A stretch of DNA of 43,507 nt from the IMG/VR virus record IMGVR_UViG_3300008107_000105, positions 1 to 43,507 of that record, one strand, 5' to 3'. The position numbers and the translations under genes are program-made. Below the pieces are notes generated by a model, which saw only the letters and a program-made list of their open reading frames with translations, did no database searches and was not told the origin of the DNA. This DNA is from a virus. Shown here piece by piece: positions 34,482 to 42,035 of this stretch (position 1 is the first letter of the stretch; every line of letters starts with the position of its first letter).

Positions 34482-36302
34482 TTATGAGTCAATAAACAGA
34501 GACACCACATTCTCTACATATTGAGAATCGGCATCGGTAAATAGGCTATTCTTAGAGTTATTTTTTGCTTTACTCCCATCAATGTTTCCTATTTGGTTAT
34601 TATTCATGCTACCTGCCTGAGCACCTGATTGAGTACTTTGTAGACTAACAGTTCCCGCCTTTACAGATCCATAGGTTGCAATATCTACACCTCTTAAGTT
34701 TAGAATATCTTTTACACCAGCGGCAGATGCATATATTCTACCCCTACCACCATTAAACATATTTTCAATATCCCCCTTATCCCTAGGCTTACCATGCTTT
34801 AGATCAATTTCAAATTTAGCCTCCATTGGAAAATCATCATAACCTAAACCTTGCCCTAATGTCATAGTAGCATTATCACAATACATATTACCCATCATTA
34901 CGATTGGATTAAGTGGATTACCAACCGTTAAATGCCAATCACCGGTAGGGTCACCACTAATGAATGCCTTTGTTGCTGTCATGCCTGGTACAGATCCAAC
35001 GTTGTCTGATAAGAAGCCTCCTAATAGATTTCCTAAAAGAGTTTTACCTACCTTAAGTCCACCCTTAATAAAACTTTCTAAGTCAAAGTTTCCATTAGAA
35101 TCTCCAAAGCCTGCCTTAAACCCACGCTCCACATCCCCAACAACAGAACCAATATAACCAGCAAAATCGCCGTTTCTTAATTTTGATGGGTCACCAAACT
35201 GACTTGCAACAAAACCACCAGCCCCATAATATCTGTGACCCCCACCAAAGAACTGCCCATTATTAGTTGACATAGTTAACATATTACTTATGATATCAAT
35301 CATTGCAATTTTAGGATTAACATAATTCAATGACTTTAACTCATATTCAAAATTAAGCTTAATATCATTTGTAAACTTAATCCCTCTGTCCCTAACATTA
35401 GTCTTATTAACTACGTTAACGGGCCCAATCACAAAATTTGCATATGTTGTACTAAATCGGTCTACACCATCTGCATACTGTTGGCGTCTAAATTTTGTAC
35501 CCGCGGTTACACCCTTTAATGTATCTAATGCAGCCTGCCCAACAACACCTCTCTTTTGATAAAAAGGCTGTTGTGTATAACCACCATCAGTTGCCTGAAC
35601 ACTTTCCATTTCGGTTGTTACCTCTTTAAATTCTAGCCCATATGAAAACTTTAGTATGTCATCGAGTTTATTACCCGTAGTCTCTCCCAAATATGTAACA
35701 GCAGTAACCCCAGCTACTTGAGTGCCCGGTACGGATTCATTTGCAACTGGAATGGTAGCCCCATTTGCATCTGTCCCACCGCCGCTTGCCGTTTGTAGAG
35801 TAATATCAAAAATGTTATCATTCACAGGTGTTGGAAATCTTCTTAATGTAACTAGATGATTTACCGGTATTTGTTTATAATATTTTAAGTACAAAAAGTC
35901 TTGATATTTATATGCTATCTTAGGATAATGTGTATCAAAGAATTCAACAATTTTTGCAATAGATACATTATGAGCATCCTCACCTCCCATTAAAGGATTA
36001 TCCGGACCATCAAGAAAATAACTAAAAGGTAATCCACCAGTTAAACCACCATACATACCTCTAAAGTTAAATAGAGCATATTCATTAAAAATAGATCTAG
36101 GAACTGGCGCATCCATACCTTTTGCAACAGTATATGCATCAGGCTCAAATCTTTTACTATAAAAAGTTTGTCCAACAGAATCGGCAACATCAGAAGCAAA
36201 ACCGACTGATTCTCCGCCAAAAACTCCTAAAGGTACAGCATTATTAGAATTAGGCCCGGTTGGGAGAGCACTATTAAGATTTGATATAATTTCCCTAGCC
36301 AC
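34482..36302 (-). CDS. Baseplate/tube structural protein, 606 aa
   Basis: This is a 606-residue protein read from a GTG at 36302. The N-terminal region has SIFNEYALFNFRGMYGGLTGG and KIVEFFDTHYPKIAYKYQDFLYLKYYKQIPVNHLVTLRRFPTPVND. Near the C terminus is GDPTGDWHLTVGNPLNPIVMMGN...TLGQGLGYDDFPMEAKFEIDLKHGKPRDKGDIENMFNGGRGRIY. That pattern is strongly beta and resembles conserved tail proteins of large phages. The glycine-rich middle (about 370-450) is low complexity. It heads the gp53-hub-tube-spike operon with an AATATATA element 19 nt upstream, which supports the GTG start. A tube initiator or hub-collar role is possible. Confidence 0.55.
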   Translation of the reverse strand: MAREIISNLNSALPTGPNSNNAVPLGVFGGESVGFASDVADSVGQTFYSKRFEPDAYTVAKGMDAPVPRSIFNEYALFNFRGMYGGLTGGLPFSYFLDGPDNPLMGGEDAHNVSIAKIVEFFDTHYPKIAYKYQDFLYLKYYKQIPVNHLVTLRRFPTPVNDNIFDITLQTASGGGTDANGATIPVANESVPGTQVAGVTAVTYLGETTGNKLDDILKFSYGLEFKEVTTEMESVQATDGGYTQQPFYQKRGVVGQAALDTLKGVTAGTKFRRQQYADGVDRFSTTYANFVIGPVNVVNKTNVRDRGIKFTNDIKLNFEYELKSLNYVNPKIAMIDIISNMLTMSTNNGQFFGGGHRYYGAGGFVASQFGDPSKLRNGDFAGYIGSVVGDVERGFKAGFGDSNGNFDLESFIKGGLKVGKTLLGNLLGGFLSDNVGSVPGMTATKAFISGDPTGDWHLTVGNPLNPIVMMGNMYCDNATMTLGQGLGYDDFPMEAKFEIDLKHGKPRDKGDIENMFNGGRGRIYASAAGVKDILNLRGVDIATYGSVKAGTVSLQSTQSGAQAGSMNNNQIGNIDGSKAKNNSKNSLFTDADSQYVENVVSLFIDS

Positions 36303-36321
36303 AATGTATCACTATTTTTAC

Positions 36322-36329
36322 TATATATT
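36322..36329 (-). promoter_or_regulatory. Candidate late promoter AATATATA
   Basis: The minus strand reads TTAAATATATAGTAAAAATAG. The octamer ends 19 nt before the GTG start of the 606-aa gene and would drive the central baseplate operon. Confidence 0.5.
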
Positions 36330-36892
36330 TAATTAAGGCTGGTTAGATACTTATTAATATCAAATTGAAACCTTTCAAATCGGTCTGACCATCCTTTTTT
36401 AAACCTAATGTCAAATTCTTGTGTACTATCTAGAGAAAATACACCATTAAGAAATGGTCTAACCGCCGATTCTCTAATTTCTTTAAGATTTTTTGATATG
36501 ATGTAAAACTGAACTCTTTCAAATAATTGTCCAAGATCAACTTTAGTTTTTGAACACATAACAGATTCAACAATAACATAGAATCTTTCAGCATCATGTT
36601 GATTAAATCTTTCCTCTAAAGAACGGGTTGTCTTAAAGTCTTCCTTCTTAAGTGGCATTTTTCTAGCACGATTATCAAATTCATATCTAAAATTCATATC
36701 AAAGAAATATGACTTTAAGAATTTCATATTATCGTACATCTTAATGATCTTAATCTTATACAAAGGATTTACCGGATCCCATGCAGTATCAATGATTAAG
36801 CCTTTTACTGGCAATAGAACATTTGGTCTGTTGTGAGATGACAACAGGCAATAGACAATCTGCCCTTTAGTAAATATTCTATGAGCTTTCAT
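36329..36892 (-). CDS. Unknown protein, 187 aa
   Basis: This is a 187-residue basic protein. The N terminus (AHRIFTKGQIVYCLLSSHNRPNVLLPVKGLIID) is a small beta barrel-like segment. Then come charged helices (KMPLKKEDFKTTRSLEERFNQ) and a C-terminal aromatic basic part (FKKGWSDRFERFQFDINKYL). Its ATG overlaps the stop of the 132-aa gene (TAATG). No signal peptide or catalytic motif is seen. It belongs to a set of five small genes between the collagen-like fibre and the baseplate operon. Not recognised. Confidence 0.55.
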   Translation of the reverse strand: MKAHRIFTKGQIVYCLLSSHNRPNVLLPVKGLIIDTAWDPVNPLYKIKIIKMYDNMKFLKSYFFDMNFRYEFDNRARKMPLKKEDFKTTRSLEERFNQHDAERFYVIVESVMCSKTKVDLGQLFERVQFYIISKNLKEIRESAVRPFLNGVFSLDSTQEFDIRFKKGWSDRFERFQFDINKYLTSLN

Positions 36893-37290
36893 TAATAATC
36901 AATTTCAAACGGAATGATATCACAAAAGAGTCTTTTCATACCGTTTAATTGGACTTCAGATGTATGATAAATCTTAAACTCTATATCACGATCCGTTAAT
37001 GTCTTTACATATGATTGAATACCTTCTATAACATCTTTCTCTATACTACCTAGTACATAGTAAATATTCATGGTTGAATTTCTACCAACAGCAGTTTGGA
37101 GCTGTCTCATTAGGTATGAAGATACTACTGCATCCGATGGTTCGGATTGAAAGTAATCATTTTTTGCTAGCTTATTATATATGTCAATGTAATTAATACA
37201 CTCAATGTTACGAGGTATCGAATCTATGAACCCCTTAATCTTTACTGCATCTTTTGAGTAAACAAAATAAAATTCTAAGACTTCTTGCAT
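36892..37290 (-). CDS. Unknown protein, 132 aa
   Basis: This is a 132-residue alpha/beta protein: strands (EVLEFYFVYSKDAVKIKGF, STMNIYYVLGSIEKDVI, DIEFKIYHTSEV) alternate with helices (IDIYNKLAKNDYF, AVVSSYLMRQLQTAV). This could be a small Rossmann-like or thioredoxin-like fold, but no catalytic motif is visible. It overlaps the upstream gene by 16 nt and shares TAATG with the downstream one. Not recognised. Confidence 0.55.
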   Translation of the reverse strand: MQEVLEFYFVYSKDAVKIKGFIDSIPRNIECINYIDIYNKLAKNDYFQSEPSDAVVSSYLMRQLQTAVGRNSTMNIYYVLGSIEKDVIEGIQSYVKTLTDRDIEFKIYHTSEVQLNGMKRLFCDIIPFEIDY

Positions 37291-37604
37291 TCTTTAAGGG
37301 ATTGAAGCTCTGCTTCAAGCTCTTTTATTTTAGATTCAAGTTCCTTTTCAGATGGTTCAAAATGGCTGCCCCATTCGGTTCTGATTGTTATAACATCTTT
37401 ACTAAACTTATTACCCAGATTCATTCCTAAATCCTCGCATAAGTCAAAAAAGAATCTCATAATGTATTGATGTCTATCATCGTCTTGTTTAGAGTCTTCA
37501 TAAACCTCAGTTGAGGTCCATTGTTCTCTACCGCCGCCATGATTATCGTCAATGACTCTTTTTATAACACCGTTACCGGCTGGCTCTAAAACTATCTTAA
37601 CCAT
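37275..37604 (-). CDS. Unknown protein, 109 aa
   Basis: This is a 109-residue acidic protein. HGGGREQWTSTEVYEDSKQDDDRHQYIMRFFFDLCEDLGM (24-63) leads to a short beta part (KDVITIRTEWGSH) and a C-terminal coiled coil (PSEKELESKIKELEAELQSLKECKK). It overlaps both neighbours by 8-16 nt, so the genes are tightly coupled. Not recognised. Confidence 0.55.
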   Translation of the reverse strand: MVKIVLEPAGNGVIKRVIDDNHGGGREQWTSTEVYEDSKQDDDRHQYIMRFFFDLCEDLGMNLGNKFSKDVITIRTEWGSHFEPSEKELESKIKELEAELQSLKECKKS

Positions 37605-37971
37605 TTGATCTGCTTAATAATCCTTGGTGAACTTCTTTCATTATTTTTCTGGCAACCTTTTTATCAGTTTTCCATGTTTCCATATCTCTTATTGTTAAGA
37701 TTGCATTAGCTTCTCTTAACTGCTCGATCTCGGAGTCATTATAACCCATCTCTCTCCATGATGAAATTAGCTTAGCCTCAATTGCTTCAAGTTGTTCTCC
37801 GATAGATTTTTCCATACGATCTTTATTGGCCTCAAATATTTCCTTTCCGGCTTTAATCGTGTTAGTTGTAAATTCACACCATTTGCTAAAAGGTAATTTA
37901 CTTTTCATCTTTAAGATTCCTTGATATTTCATCGCGGCTCTACGTTCTCTTCTTGTAGGTATGTTATTCAT
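37597..37971 (-). CDS. Unknown basic helical protein, 124 aa
   Basis: I place the start at ATG 37971 (MNNIPTRRERRAAMKYQ). The upstream GTG at 38019 would place the AATATATA element inside the gene, and that element ends 14 nt before 37971. The protein is basic and helical: RRERRAAMKYQGILKMKSKLPF, then KEIFEANKDRMEKSIGEQLEAIEAKLI and KKVARKIMKEVHQGLLS. The basic N terminus could bind nucleic acid. It ends inside the next gene (8-nt overlap). Function unknown. Confidence 0.55.
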   Translation of the reverse strand: MNNIPTRRERRAAMKYQGILKMKSKLPFSKWCEFTTNTIKAGKEIFEANKDRMEKSIGEQLEAIEAKLISSWREMGYNDSEIEQLREANAILTIRDMETWKTDKKVARKIMKEVHQGLLSRSNG

Positions 37972-37985
37972 AATGTTTATTTTAT

Positions 37986-37993
37986 TATATATT
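37986..37993 (-). promoter_or_regulatory. Candidate late promoter AATATATA
   Basis: The minus strand reads CAGATAATATATAATAAAAT. The octamer ends 14 nt before ATG 37971, which favours that start over the GTG at 38019. Confidence 0.5.
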
Positions 37994-38015
37994 ATCTGGA
38001 TTTGATGTGCTAAAA

Positions 38016-38507
38016 TCACATATATCTCTCCTCTATTAAGGAGTATACACTATCTTTGATAGCTTCTTTAACTCGTTCATCCCTTATTTGATCTTCTATA
38101 AACGAGCGGAGTTCTTTTATTACTTCGTCTTCTTCAAAAGAAACACTCATAATGTCAAAAACATTCTTTTTAGGAACTGTTATTTGTAAGGATAGAGTTA
38201 GACTAACTTCATCAGCATTTTTTTGCTTATCAAAAAGAATTCTGATTGGGCTTTTTTGCTGAGGAGAAGATTCTCGTTTTCTTTGTACGCTAGGTACTTC
38301 TGAAGTAGCCGAATCAAAATCTAGTACAGGATCATATGATCCAATAGGAATCATAAACTCGTTAATCAATGATGAAGATATTCTAGCGCCACTTTCAAAA
38401 GTAGTCCACTCAGAATCAGTACCCTTTACAGTTTCAACATTTCCTATCTTGTCACCCTTTATCCACTGAAGTTTTATAGGCTCTATTGTTTCTGTACTAC
38501 TATCCAT
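38016..38507 (-). CDS. Unknown protein, 163 aa
   Basis: This is a 163-residue protein. The N-terminal half is beta-like (EPIKLQWIKGDKIGNVETVKG, SSLINEFMIPIGSYDPVLDF). A polar Ser/Gln/Lys linker (about 70-90) leads to strands (EVSLTLSLQITVPKKNVFDI) and a C-terminal charged helix (IKELRSFIEDQIRDERVKEAIKD). A CATATAAAAAATAAACT leader precedes the ATG. It follows the collagen-like fibre gene by 34 nt. Not recognised; it may be a fibre-assembly or baseplate accessory protein by position only. Confidence 0.5.
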   Translation of the reverse strand: MDSSTETIEPIKLQWIKGDKIGNVETVKGTDSEWTTFESGARISSSLINEFMIPIGSYDPVLDFDSATSEVPSVQRKRESSPQQKSPIRILFDKQKNADEVSLTLSLQITVPKKNVFDIMSVSFEEDEVIKELRSFIEDQIRDERVKEAIKDSVYSLIEERYM

Positions 38508-38541
38508 AGTTTATTTTTTATATGAAACAAAAAGAAATTGT

Positions 38542-40323
38542 TTAAATTAAGTCTCCGGATAGATACCACTCTTCCGATGGTCCTTTGATTAATAAAACAG
38601 AAGAACCTGTTTGCGCAATAGTGTCCAAACCGCCAGCCCCGATAAGTCCACCTGGGGAATATACTTGAACCGCTGGGGTGGCAAGAATAAATTGAACTCC
38701 ACCTGCACCTTTTCTTATAAACTGCATTTGAGTCCCGGCAGTAATAAATGGCTGTGAAGCCGCAAGAGGTATGGTAACCGTAGCAGGCGCGCCGTTATTT
38801 GCAGGCACAACACTCCCGTTTCCTGCAGAAGTAAGTCCAACACTGCCACTAATTCCAGTGACCATACCCCATGTCATTGACCCAGATGGTCCTTGCGAAC
38901 CAGTAGCACCGTTATTACCCTGTGGACCAGTAGCACCACTGGCACCGGTTGCCCCGCTCCCAGTTACACCTTGTGAACCGGTTGCTCCATTAAATCCCTG
39001 TGGGCCGGTTGCTCCAGTTGCACCTAAACCGGTTGCACCAGCAAACCCTAGCGATCCTTTTTGCGCGTATGATATAGAAGTAGTAAAAGGTGAAATTGAG
39101 TTAACTAATCCGCTTGATATAATCTCGGTTACACTAAACTGAAATATTCCAATACCAGACGTAACACTGTTAACCACGTAAACACCAAAGTTATTTGGTG
39201 CATCACTTGAAGTTAAAGTAATAGTATCACCTGCCTGTATAGTAGAAAGCCATGCGCCACCATTTACGATAGATCGGCCAACAATAACAGTTTGATTTAT
39301 CTCTATTGATGTTGCACCAACAAAAGAAGGGTATGTGTTTAATGTCCATGTACCTGACGTAACTGCTGTAGCCGCAGCAATCCATCTTAATGCATTTGAT
39401 CCATCGGCTCCAGCAGGCCCGCTTGCACCCGTAAAACCAGCAGAACCAGTTGCCCCTGTTGCACCACTACCTGTTGCACCAGTAAAGCCGGCCCCACCCT
39501 GAGGACCTTGAGGCCCTTGTGCCCCTGAAGAAGATAAAGTAACATTTCTCCATGCTCCAGCTGAAGAGTTCCACTGAAGAATATCGTTATTTACCGGCGC
39601 GGTTGGATATTCAACATCAACGAGTTTATCAAGAGTAGGGGCTCCACCGTTTAAGTTTTCTAATTCTATAAGACCTTCATCAAGGCTATATTCAACATTA
39701 TCATTTACAGGATCAAATGCAACTGTAAGAGCTGGGCTACTAACAGGGCCTACATCAAATCCTCTAAATGTTAAATCCGTGCCGCTCATCCCGGCATAAA
39801 CATCAACCCCACTACCAATGTTTTGGCCATTATTAATTTCGCCAGTTGAACCTAGATTAATAATTCTAATTGAATTTGTTGTTGTATCATACTGTAGACT
39901 AGTACCAGATCCAGCAACAAGATTAAGATATGAGTCTGGGTTTGTTGAAAGTAAAAGTCCATCATTTGCGGTTTGCCATGAACCTATTGCCCCTGTATAA
40001 TTAACGCGTATTCTACCAAAACCGTTTGCAGCTGCTAAAGTAACATCACCAGTTCCAACTCCACCAACAAGATCCCACTCATTAGTATCAAATATACTTT
40101 GTGTGGTTCTTTGATTAGCCCTCCACCATACAAGAGTTTCGGTAGGACCACCAGTAGGACCAGTAACCTGGACAGGATGATAAACAATGTTTCCTTCATC
40201 ATATACCCTATTGGAAACCCAAGGGTTTGCAACCATCTTAAAGTTATTATCAACTTCAAAATTTAGAAGCTCTCGTTTAATCTCAGTTCTAAATAAGATA
40301 TATTCTTGTAAATTAAAAGGCAT
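38542..40323 (-). CDS. Collagen-like tail fibre protein
   Basis: This is a 593-residue protein. The N-terminal domain (1-85) includes [25 protein letters not shown] and [12 protein letters not shown], a short carbohydrate-binding-like or docking region with clustered tryptophans. Two collagen-type blocks follow: about 266-309 ([21 protein letters not shown]) and about 424-481 ([19 protein letters not shown]), with Gly every third residue. The C-terminal globular part (about 485-593) includes [21 protein letters not shown] and ends [14 protein letters not shown]-type strands. Trimeric collagen-like shafts with a globular tip are typical of phage fibres and receptor-binding proteins. It is followed by small genes that may act in its attachment. 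Confidence 0.7.
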   Translation of the reverse strand: MPFNLQEYILFRTEIKRELLNFEVDNNFKMVANPWVSNRVYDEGNIVYHPVQVTGPTGGPTETLVWWRANQRTTQSIFDTNEWDLVGGVGTGDVTLAAANGFGRIRVNYTGAIGSWQTANDGLLLSTNPDSYLNLVAGSGTSLQYDTTTNSIRIINLGSTGEINNGQNIGSGVDVYAGMSGTDLTFRGFDVGPVSSPALTVAFDPVNDNVEYSLDEGLIELENLNGGAPTLDKLVDVEYPTAPVNNDILQWNSSAGAWRNVTLSSSGAQGPQGPQGGAGFTGATGSGATGATGSAGFTGASGPAGADGSNALRWIAAATAVTSGTWTLNTYPSFVGATSIEINQTVIVGRSIVNGGAWLSTIQAGDTITLTSSDAPNNFGVYVVNSVTSGIGIFQFSVTEIISSGLVNSISPFTTSISYAQKGSLGFAGATGLGATGATGPQGFNGATGSQGVTGSGATGASGATGPQGNNGATGSQGPSGSMTWGMVTGISGSVGLTSAGNGSVVPANNGAPATVTIPLAASQPFITAGTQMQFIRKGAGGVQFILATPAVQVYSPGGLIGAGGLDTIAQTGSSVLLIKGPSEEWYLSGDLI

Positions 40324-40349
40324 TTTAGTAAATTCTTTTTTTATTTATT

Positions 40350-40925
40350 CTATACAGGTGGTGACTTGGTAATAGTTTCATTATTGTATGGAAAAGAGTT
40401 ATTTCCGTACTCTGATAAAAGTGAATTTCTTAGAGAATTAAGATACCACGTGTTTCTGCTCCAACCTGGTACTGCATAAAGTTGTGAATAAATTCCAGTA
40501 ATGTAAATAATCCGGATCTCATTATAGAATGCTACATATTCAGCAATACCTTGTCTGATAAAAGATGTCTGTCTATTTACAAAAATTGATCTCTGCTGAT
40601 TTCTTTGAATATCATATGAAGATCCTGCGGTTAAAGTAAATGATCCTGTCACATCACCTACAGAATATTGTGTTGGAAAATCATAGAGATCGCTACCTAA
40701 AGAAAAAGATTGTAGATAACATAAACTACCGAGTGATGATGTATCAACTATCCCATATGCCTGTTCAAAATACTGGGACATTTCACCTAATGATGCAAAT
40801 GTCATAAACTCCCTGGTAGTTCTATCATAGAAGCCAACGACTATATTTGTAGCATATAGTCTTGCTTTTTTAAGATACTCTAAAAAGTCTAATGATACTT
40901 TAAATGACAGGGCTTCAACTAACAA
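40350..40925 (-). CDS. Unknown structural-type protein with TTG start, 191 aa
   Basis: The protein has 191 residues, read from a TTG at 40925. No in-frame ATG occurs nearby upstream before a stop, and the AATATATA element ends 18 nt before this codon, as for other genes here. The N terminus (LSFKVSLDFLEYLKKARLYATNIVVGFYDRTTREFMTF) is helix then strand. Further aromatic strands follow (YSVGDVTGSFTLTAGSSYDI, VAFYNEIRIIYITGIYSQLYAVPGW). It is 27 nt upstream of the collagen-like fibre gene, so it may be a fibre-adaptor or chaperone. Not recognised. Confidence 0.5.
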   Translation of the reverse strand: MLVEALSFKVSLDFLEYLKKARLYATNIVVGFYDRTTREFMTFASLGEMSQYFEQAYGIVDTSSLGSLCYLQSFSLGSDLYDFPTQYSVGDVTGSFTLTAGSSYDIQRNQQRSIFVNRQTSFIRQGIAEYVAFYNEIRIIYITGIYSQLYAVPGWSRNTWYLNSLRNSLLSEYGNNSFPYNNETITKSPPV

Positions 40926-40943
40926 TGGAAATATACTTTTTTG

Positions 40944-40951
40944 TATATATT
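40944..40951 (-). promoter_or_regulatory. Candidate late promoter AATATATA
   Basis: The minus strand reads CTGTGAATATATACAAAAAAG. The octamer ends 18 nt before the TTG start of the 191-aa gene and overlaps the end of the deaminase gene. Confidence 0.5.
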
Positions 40952-41424
40952 CACAGTTTTATTGTTGGGTAATCTTTTATTAGTCTTTCAAAATTGCCAC
41001 TTGTAATATTACACTTTTCAAAGATAGTAAGATGAGAAGTATCCCGGTATTCATCAATCCAATAAACATGTTTAAATCCTGCATTTACCAGGATCTTGGT
41101 ACACATCTTACATGGTGAAAGTGTTAAAAGAACAATGTATTTTTCCGGATCGTATTCCTTAAACTTGGCAATCATATTTACCTCGGCATGAATAAATCCG
41201 CTTTCTCCCGGTGTGAGAGATTCTTCTTCTGTACCAGTTTCATCATTAACTCCGGCTCCACTATAAGAGCCATTATAGCCAAAGCTAGCAATTTTACTAA
41301 AGTCCTTTCTCAATGCCATACATGCAACCTTCGTGGTTGATGAATTTGAAAGTTCTTTAATGTTAAGTAAAACCTTCTTAAATGTATTAAGCTTTATTCG
41401 AAGCCTTCGAACTGAGGTATCCAT
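40951..41424 (-). CDS. dCMP-deaminase-like cytidine deaminase superfamily protein
   Basis: This is a 157-residue protein. The zinc-binding and catalytic set is complete: His79-Ala-Glu81 (GFIHAEVNMI) and Pro104-Cys105-Lys-Met-Cys108 (LSPCKMCTKILVNAGFKHVYW). Residues 28-60 (SSTTKVACMALRKDFSKIASFGYNGSYSGAGVN) match the dCMP deaminase core, ending in the expected Asn-Gly motif. It would convert dCMP to dUMP for dTTP synthesis, as in T4 (gene cd). It overlaps the HAD gene by about 30 nt and lies next to the ligase, so this is a nucleotide and DNA-metabolism cluster. Confidence 0.8.
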   Translation of the reverse strand: MDTSVRRLRIKLNTFKKVLLNIKELSNSSTTKVACMALRKDFSKIASFGYNGSYSGAGVNDETGTEEESLTPGESGFIHAEVNMIAKFKEYDPEKYIVLLTLSPCKMCTKILVNAGFKHVYWIDEYRDTSHLTIFEKCNITSGNFERLIKDYPTIKL

Positions 41425-41975
41425 TTTTTCTTAATTAAATTGGCATCCATTGAAATGCCAGGCGTCTCTTTTGCAAATTCTTTTGCAATTGCAATATTCT
41501 CCTCGTCATCATCGAAGAACCTAAAATCAGTAAAACCCATTTCGTGGAATTTTTCAAATGCAGCAAGTTTCTTTTCTGCAGTTGTTCCACGAAAACCTAA
41601 TGACGGATCATTGACAGCATAAATGTAACTAGGGTTAATCTTAATCCCATTATGTGAAAGAAAATCTATGATCAAATTGGAATCATCCCTGGCGGTAATG
41701 ATTCCTACTGGCTTACCCTTTGAAATAGTTCTTCTTAAGATATCAAAGACCCATTCAATAATCTTACCGGCTTTAAGAATTTCCAGATTTTGAAAATCTG
41801 AAAAGTCCATCTTATCTCCTCTTCTTTTCTTAAAGGTATTGAATTCTTGTGGTGTAAGCTCTGCAGAATAACCAGTCTTAGGGTTAACCACCTTGATTTT
41901 ACTCTTGGTGACAACCAAAGTATCATCTACATCGAATATAGTGATACTTGACCTGTATGATTCTTTAATGTTCAT
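41394..41975 (-). CDS. HAD-superfamily phosphatase
   Basis: This is a 193-residue protein. Motif I is IFDVDDTLVVTKS (Asp15, Asp17). Motif II Thr is in VGIITARDDSNLIIDFLSHNG. The late acidic motif is FRFFDDDEENIAIAKEF. A basic insertion (KKRRGDKMDFSDFQ) forms a small cap. Phage relatives include the 3'-phosphatase half of polynucleotide kinase, but the kinase P-loop is absent here. Its neighbours, ligase and dCMP deaminase, support nucleotide or DNA-end processing. The exact substrate cannot be read from the sequence. An AATATATA word (41975-41982) overlaps the start, and GATAAATA lies at 41982-41989. Confidence 0.75.
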   Translation of the reverse strand: MNIKESYRSSITIFDVDDTLVVTKSKIKVVNPKTGYSAELTPQEFNTFKKRRGDKMDFSDFQNLEILKAGKIIEWVFDILRRTISKGKPVGIITARDDSNLIIDFLSHNGIKINPSYIYAVNDPSLGFRGTTAEKKLAAFEKFHEMGFTDFRFFDDDEENIAIAKEFAKETPGISMDANLIKKKWIPQFEGFE

Positions 41976-42035
41976 ATATATTATTTATCTCTGCATTATC
42001 TTTTTCACACTAGAGGTAAGATCAGGTGAGACTGG

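Noticed and set aside
38771-39142. 123-codon proline/valine-rich frame on the plus strand
   Set aside because: Its APVAP repetition is the antisense reading of the collagen-like GATG repeats, so it is a shadow.
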